A stretch of DNA of 18,081 bases from Rhodobacterales bacterium (GTDB lineage Bacteria > Pseudomonadota > Alphaproteobacteria > Rhodobacterales > Rhodobacteraceae). The position numbers and the translations under genes were made by a program. The stretch spans positions 1-18,081 of the forward strand of contig JAACVA010000007.1 of assembly GCA_009992615.1 (NCBI GenBank). Reading direction: 5' to 3'. Shown here piece by piece: positions 14,262 through 18,081 of this stretch; within the stretch, counting starts at the first letter, position 1; every line of letters begins with the position of its first letter. The notes beneath the pieces are model-generated. The model ran no database searches. It was not told where the DNA came from and worked only from the letters and a program-made list of their open reading frames with translations.

Positions 14262-14314
14262 CTGTGCGCCCTGTTGAACCGGGCTGAAGAAAAATGCACA
14301 GGCGGCTCTATCGA

Positions 14315-16150
14315 ATGGACGATCAGAACAAGAATCTCATCCTTGCCACGGCGCTCAGTTTTCTGGTGATCTTGGCCTGGTTCGTGCTTTTCCCGCCGGA
14401 AGATCCAGTGCGTGATCCGAATTCGATCGTGGTCACCGAAAGCGCCGAAACAGGGCCCGGCGTTCCTGTAGCTGCGGGAAGCCCGGTTCAGGCCGCAATC
14501 CCCGGCGGGTTGATGGTGGCCGGGGCAGAAATCCCGCGCATTTCGGTGGAAACACCCAGCCTTGTCGGCTCGATGTCTCTTCTGGGCGGGCGCATCGATA
14601 CACTTGCCCTGACAACCTATCGCGAAACATTGTCGCCGGAAGCGCCACTGGTAACCTTGCTGAACCCAGTGGGTGCCTCCCACCCGTACTACGCAACCTT
14701 TGGCTGGGCTCCCGGTGGTACGCTGAACTTTGAGGACGTGCCGGGCGCGAACACGGTCTGGACTCAGACAGGCGGAACTGTGCTTGCCGTTGACAGCCCT
14801 GTCCAGCTGTCTTGGGACAACGGCAAAGGTCTTGTCTTTCGGCGCGACGTTGCGATTGACGAAAAATTCATGTTCAATATCACGCAAACCGTCGAAAACA
14901 TGACCGGGTCTGCCGTGCGTTTGGCACCCTATGGCACGATTTCCCGCCAGGGTATGCCACCGAATCTTGCCAAATTCTTTATTCTGCACGAAGGCGTCGT
15001 TCGTATGTCGGACGGCAAGTTGCAGGAAATAGACTATAAGGACATGACCAGTCAGCCCAGTGATGAGCGTTGGGGGGCAAATTCGGACGTTGTCAATGTG
15101 GGTCAGAATGGTTGGGTCGGCTTTACGGATAAATATTGGATGACGTCGCTGATTCCCCAGCCTGGCACGCCCTTCACGTCCGTCGCAAAATACAACGCTG
15201 CGGCCGACATTTACTTGACCGAGGCACGCCTTGCGCCAATGGACATAGCGCCGGGGACATCAGCCAGCAGCAGCACAATGATGTTTGCCGGCGCCAAGGA
15301 ATGGGACACGATCCGCACCTATCAAAATGAAGGCGGCGTTGCCGGTTTCCTTGATTCCATTGACTGGGGCTGGTTTTTCTTCCTGACCAAGCCGATCTTT
15401 TTCGTGCTGCACTGGTTGAACGCCCTGATCGGCAATATGGGATGGTCAATCATTGCGCTGACTTTCTTCCTAAAGGCGCTGTTGTTGCCGCTGGCCTATA
15501 AATCCTACGTCTCGATGGCCAAGATGAAGGAATTGCAGCCCGAGATGGAGGCCATGAAAGAAAAGGCGGGCGGCGACCGACAAAAACTTCAGGTCGGAAT
15601 GATGGAGCTCTACAAGAAGAACAAAGTGAACCCGGCATCCGGCTGTCTGCCGATTCTCTTGCAGATTCCGATCTTCTTTTCGCTGTACAAGGTGATCTTC
15701 GTCACCATAGAGTTGCGTCACGCCCCATGGCTCGGCTGGATCCGCGACCTGTCCGCACCAGACCCCAGCAGCATTCTGAACCTCTTCGGCCTGCTGCCCT
15801 GGGCAACGCCAGAGCAGGGCTCGATTTTCTTTATCTTCTCTCTGGGTGTCCTGCCAATCCTGCTTGGGATCTCTATGTGGCTTCAACAAAAGTTGAACCC
15901 AGCACCGGCAGACCCAACACAAAAAATGATATTCGCATGGATGCCATGGGTCTTCATGTTCATGCTGGGCAGCTTTGCCAGCGGTTTGGTGCTGTATTGG
16001 ATCACCAACAACACGATCACCTTCATGCAACAATATGCCATCATGCGGAGCCAAGGCTATAAGCCGGATGTGTTCGGCAACATCATCGGCGGGTTCAAGC
16101 GCCGCAAGGCGCTGCCTGCCGGTGATCCAAAGAAACCTGTGAAGAAATGA
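14315..16150 (+). CDS. yidC: Membrane protein insertase YidC
   Basis: This 611-residue protein has standard proteobacterial architecture. An N-terminal anchor (LILATALSFLVILAWFVLFP) is followed by a large periplasmic P1 domain (about 60-340). Then comes the conserved five-helix core: IIALTFFLKALLLPLAYKSY, the cytoplasmic coiled hairpin MAKMKELQPEMEAMKEKAGG, NPASGCLPILLQIPIFFSLY, SIFFIFSLGVLPILLGISMW and VFMFMLGSFASGLVLYWITN. The groove arginine is probably in the first core helix region. YidC inserts inner-membrane proteins with or without SecYEG. ATG 14315 gives the family start MDDQNKNLILATAL; an ATG seven codons upstream is less likely. rnpA and yidD, which commonly precede yidC, are absent here, replaced by the GGDEF-EAL gene. 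Confidence 0.97.
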   Translation: MDDQNKNLILATALSFLVILAWFVLFPPEDPVRDPNSIVVTESAETGPGVPVAAGSPVQAAIPGGLMVAGAEIPRISVETPSLVGSMSLLGGRIDTLALTTYRETLSPEAPLVTLLNPVGASHPYYATFGWAPGGTLNFEDVPGANTVWTQTGGTVLAVDSPVQLSWDNGKGLVFRRDVAIDEKFMFNITQTVENMTGSAVRLAPYGTISRQGMPPNLAKFFILHEGVVRMSDGKLQEIDYKDMTSQPSDERWGANSDVVNVGQNGWVGFTDKYWMTSLIPQPGTPFTSVAKYNAAADIYLTEARLAPMDIAPGTSASSSTMMFAGAKEWDTIRTYQNEGGVAGFLDSIDWGWFFFLTKPIFFVLHWLNALIGNMGWSIIALTFFLKALLLPLAYKSYVSMAKMKELQPEMEAMKEKAGGDRQKLQVGMMELYKKNKVNPASGCLPILLQIPIFFSLYKVIFVTIELRHAPWLGWIRDLSAPDPSSILNLFGLLPWATPEQGSIFFIFSLGVLPILLGISMWLQQKLNPAPADPTQKMIFAWMPWVFMFMLGSFASGLVLYWITNNTITFMQQYAIMRSQGYKPDVFGNIIGGFKRRKALPAGDPKKPVKK

Positions 16151-16247
16151 TGCGCCCCCTCGAATATCCCCGTCTGTCCTGCGGATTCGGGGGGCATCGC
16201 CGCGCAGATGACACGCAAGGCACTACGCTTTGCGTCGGTGTCGCGCG

Positions 16248-16895
16248 ATGAAGCTGGTGTTTCCAATTGCCGAAATCGAAGACTCCGCCCGCGAGGCCGG
16301 TCGCCTCTTGTTCGCACGCGAGACTCTTTTTCTCAAAGGCGTCGTCGCAATGGACGGTATGCCCCCCGCCGACCGGCGTGAAGTCTGTTTTGCAGGCCGC
16401 TCGAACGTCGGGAAATCGACACTGATCAATGCCCTGACCGGGCGCAAGGCGCTGGCGCGGGCATCAAACACACCGGGACGGACACAGGAGATCAACTTTT
16501 TTACCTGCGGCGACGATGATTATCTGGTCGACCTGCCGGGGTATGGCTTTGCCAAAGCCCCGGTAAAGACGGTGGAAAAATGGCAGCAGTTGATGAAATC
16601 ATATCTGTCGGGCCGTGCCACCCTGCGACGGGTGTTTCTTTTGATCGACGGGCGCCACGGTGCAAAGGACGTCGATGACGAGATCATGACGTTGCTCGAC
16701 AAGTCAGCCGTCACATTCCAGGCGGTTCTGACCAAGGCAGACAAACCCGCCACATCCGACCTTGACGCCGCGATCGAACGCACGCGTGTCATGCTGGCCC
16801 GCCATCCGGCGGCCTATCCCGAGATCGTGATCACCTCATCGGAAAGGAGTTTGGGCATCGACACGTTGCGCGGGATCATCGCCAACTTGGCCTAA
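16248..16895 (+). CDS. yihA: Ribosome-assembly GTPase YihA/EngB (YsxC)
   Basis: This 215-residue TrmE-Era-EngA-EngB-Septin-class GTPase assists large ribosomal subunit assembly. The G motifs are complete: G1 GRSNVGKST (50-58), G2 around NTPGRTQ (74-80), G3 DLPGYG (95-100), G4 TKAD (162-165) and G5-like TSSE. The start ATG 16248 gives MKLVFPIAEIEDSAREAGRL; a TTG six codons upstream is possible. No strong Shine-Dalgarno was seen, and 97 bp separates it from yidC, so it is probably cotranscribed with it. Its TAA overlaps the stop of convergent yacG by 4 bp. The MOSC-domain gene that I recall between yidC and yihA in related genomes is missing. Confidence 0.96.
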   Translation: MKLVFPIAEIEDSAREAGRLLFARETLFLKGVVAMDGMPPADRREVCFAGRSNVGKSTLINALTGRKALARASNTPGRTQEINFFTCGDDDYLVDLPGYGFAKAPVKTVEKWQQLMKSYLSGRATLRRVFLLIDGRHGAKDVDDEIMTLLDKSAVTFQAVLTKADKPATSDLDAAIERTRVMLARHPAAYPEIVITSSERSLGIDTLRGIIANLA

Positions 16896-17074
16896 TGGGG
16901 CGTCTCACCGCCGCCCGACGGTGCGCGGTCGGCGTCATCCATGTCATCAGGATCATCGGCGGGAATGGCGTAAGACCCGCTGAGCCACTTGCCAAGGTCA
17001 ACATCGGCACAGCGGCGCGAACAGAAGGGGCGGTATTTCGGGTCTGTTTCACGGTCGCAGATCGGACAGGCCAT
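16892..17074 (-). CDS. yacG: DNA gyrase inhibitor YacG (zinc-binding)
   Basis: This 60-residue protein has the C4 zinc site CX2CX11CX3C (C3, C6, C18, C22) in MACPICDRETDPKYRPFCSR. The family-typical DLGKWLSGSYAIP and an acidic tail follow. E. coli YacG binds zinc and inhibits gyrase by contacting GyrB. ATG 17074 is preceded by CGGAGG (GGAGG 4 nt before the ATG), located at the very end of the RNase E/G gene, whose stop is only 11 bp upstream. Translation is therefore probably coupled. The 3' end overlaps the yihA stop. Confidence 0.95.
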   Translation of the reverse strand: MACPICDRETDPKYRPFCSRRCADVDLGKWLSGSYAIPADDPDDMDDADRAPSGGGETPH

Positions 17075-17085
17075 GGGTGCCTCCG

Positions 17086-18081
17086 TTACAGTGGCAGACG
17101 GTCACGCTTGCGCTGCAATTCATAGCAGCCCAAGGGTGTCCAACCTGCAAGGATCGTTTCCACGGGGTCAGACCGGAACGCAGCGCGCAGAACCTGTTCA
17201 AACCCCCGGCGGTCTTTCTTGGCCATTGGCGCCAGATCCAGCAGGATCTGACCACCCAACCCACGACAGCGCAACTGCGCCGGCAATGCCCGAACGGCCG
17301 CGATATTCGCCTTGAGCCCTGCCGCAAGCGACGTGTCGGCCCCGGTATTCACATCGACAGCGACCAGCGCCCGGGTTGGTTCGATGAACATGTCCCCCTC
17401 CCGCAAGGCGACCCGCGGTTGGAGCAGCGCGTCGATCATGGCGTCCACGCCCTGGTCAGAAAATCCGCTATCCTTGGTGGAAATCGAATCAGGTTCGGGC
17501 CATTCGCGCCAGGCCAAGGTGTGGGGATCTGGCCCATCGACCAGCAATTCGGGATCACCCGTGGTGTCACCCATGATCGCAGCAGCCAGATCGGCCATGG
17601 CGATTATGTCTTCAGCCAGAGAATCGTCCGGGGCATCCATGGCGGCCGAGCGCAGGATTAGCCCGGTGCGCCCTGCCTCACCCATCGCCTCATGCGCCAA
17701 CAAAAGCAATTCGTCGCGCCGCGCATCATCCTTGATGCTGCGCGAGATGTTGATGCCTGGCGCATCGGGCGTGACAATGGCATAGCGGCTTTTGAACAGC
17801 ACACGATCACTGACCGGCACTGCCTTGCCCTCAACCGCAAAGCCGGTCACTTGCACCAGCATCGTCGTGCCAGGGGCCAGGCCCTTGGCCGATTTCAAAT
17901 ATCCCCGACCGTCCGGCAGCCGCAGGATTGCCCCGCCCTGCCCTTTCATCGGCCGATCGACCACTGCGCGATAAATCGCTCCGGGCACAGGCACATCGTC
18001 AGGCGGCGCCACCAGCAGATCGTCCAGCACACCATCAACCAACAAAGCCGCGGCCAGCCGATCGCCCAGCCGGTCAAGGAT
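17086..18081 (-). CDS. rng: RNase E/G family protein, short form (N-terminus outside window)
   Basis: 331 residues are visible, entering from the right edge as ILDRLGDRLAAALLVDGVLD, so only a few N-terminal codons are missing. An S1-like region (about 20-85) precedes the family block GINISRSIKDDARRDEL, GLILRSAA and the catalytic VAVDVNTGADTS, whose Asp matches the metal-binding D303 of E. coli RNase E. The second metal site region reads ILLDLAPMAKKDRR, where E. coli has DFIDM, so only the first Asp is kept. The protein ends soon afterwards at YELQRKRDRLPL. It lacks the CPxCxGxG zinc-link and the small domain found in RNase G (about 490 residues). It is a single-stranded RNA endonuclease by homology; activity of this short form is uncertain. 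yacG follows 11 bp downstream. Confidence 0.88.
   Translation of the reverse strand: MLDRLGDRLAAALLVDGVLDDLLVAPPDDVPVPGAIYRAVVDRPMKGQGGAILRLPDGRGYLKSAKGLAPGTTMLVQVTGFAVEGKAVPVSDRVLFKSRYAIVTPDAPGINISRSIKDDARRDELLLLAHEAMGEAGRTGLILRSAAMDAPDDSLAEDIIAMADLAAAIMGDTTGDPELLVDGPDPHTLAWREWPEPDSISTKDSGFSDQGVDAMIDALLQPRVALREGDMFIEPTRALVAVDVNTGADTSLAAGLKANIAAVRALPAQLRCRGLGGQILLDLAPMAKKDRRGFEQVLRAAFRSDPVETILAGWTPLGCYELQRKRDRLPL

Noticed and set aside
1..18081. tRNA, rRNA, CRISPR array, prophage or secretion-system genes
   Set aside because: No cloverleaf with CCA end, no regularly spaced repeats and no phage or toxin-antitoxin families were recognised on either strand.

Overview
The window is an ordinary stretch of chromosome from an alphaproteobacterium, most likely a member of the Rhodobacteraceae (Roseobacter group). 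Four things point there. Base composition is GC-rich with strong GC3 bias. The protein families and their pairings are typical (sseA next to an aromatic aminotransferase and smpB; yacG directly behind a short RNase E/G gene). YidC begins in the way familiar from that family. The intergenic palindromes have a GGAGTATTTTT..CAAAGAAGAA-like core, which I remember as common in these genomes. No rRNA, tRNA, CRISPR array or intact mobile element was recognised.

Layout. Positions 1-198 are the 3' end of a DUF1643 gene on +, convergent with a minus-strand block. Read from high to low coordinates, that block holds a queuosine-precursor transporter (yhhQ), a possible tiny gene with an ideal Shine-Dalgarno and its own terminator, smpB, then sseA and an aromatic/aspartate aminotransferase joined by a TGATG overlap. 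A second minus-strand block (7648 down to 3926) holds a hotdog thioesterase, a UMF1/Atg22-type MFS transporter, the murein endopeptidase gene mepA (lipoprotein form, ATGA overlap with the transporter), and a secreted phytase-like esterase overlapping mepA by 25 bp. Divergently on + lie a YggT membrane protein and recQ, separated by a strong palindromic intergenic repeat.

From about 10.3 to 14.3 kb the character changes. Coding is sparser, and GC3 looks lower by eye at the start of yaaA and in the relic before it. There is a short protein-like relic overlapping the recQ end, yaaA (peroxide stress), a truncated IS481-type transposase remnant, an AprI/Inh-domain lipoprotein with its own good promoter, and a GGDEF-EAL protein whose GGDEF site is degenerate while its EAL site is intact. 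This accessory-looking segment leads into yidC and yihA/engB (membrane insertase and ribosome-assembly GTPase). yihA converges, with overlapping stop codons, on yacG and a short RNase E/G that runs off the right end.

Functional themes are ribosome rescue, assembly and RNA decay (smpB, yihA, RNase E/G), envelope biogenesis (mepA, yidC, lipoproteins), sulfur and amino-acid metabolism (sseA, aminotransferase), and DNA repair/oxidative stress (recQ, yaaA). I see no clear multi-gene novel system. The best leads are the small transcription unit between yhhQ and smpB, the apparently leaderless smpB promoter, the shortened RNase E/G, and the signs of rearrangement between recQ and yidC.
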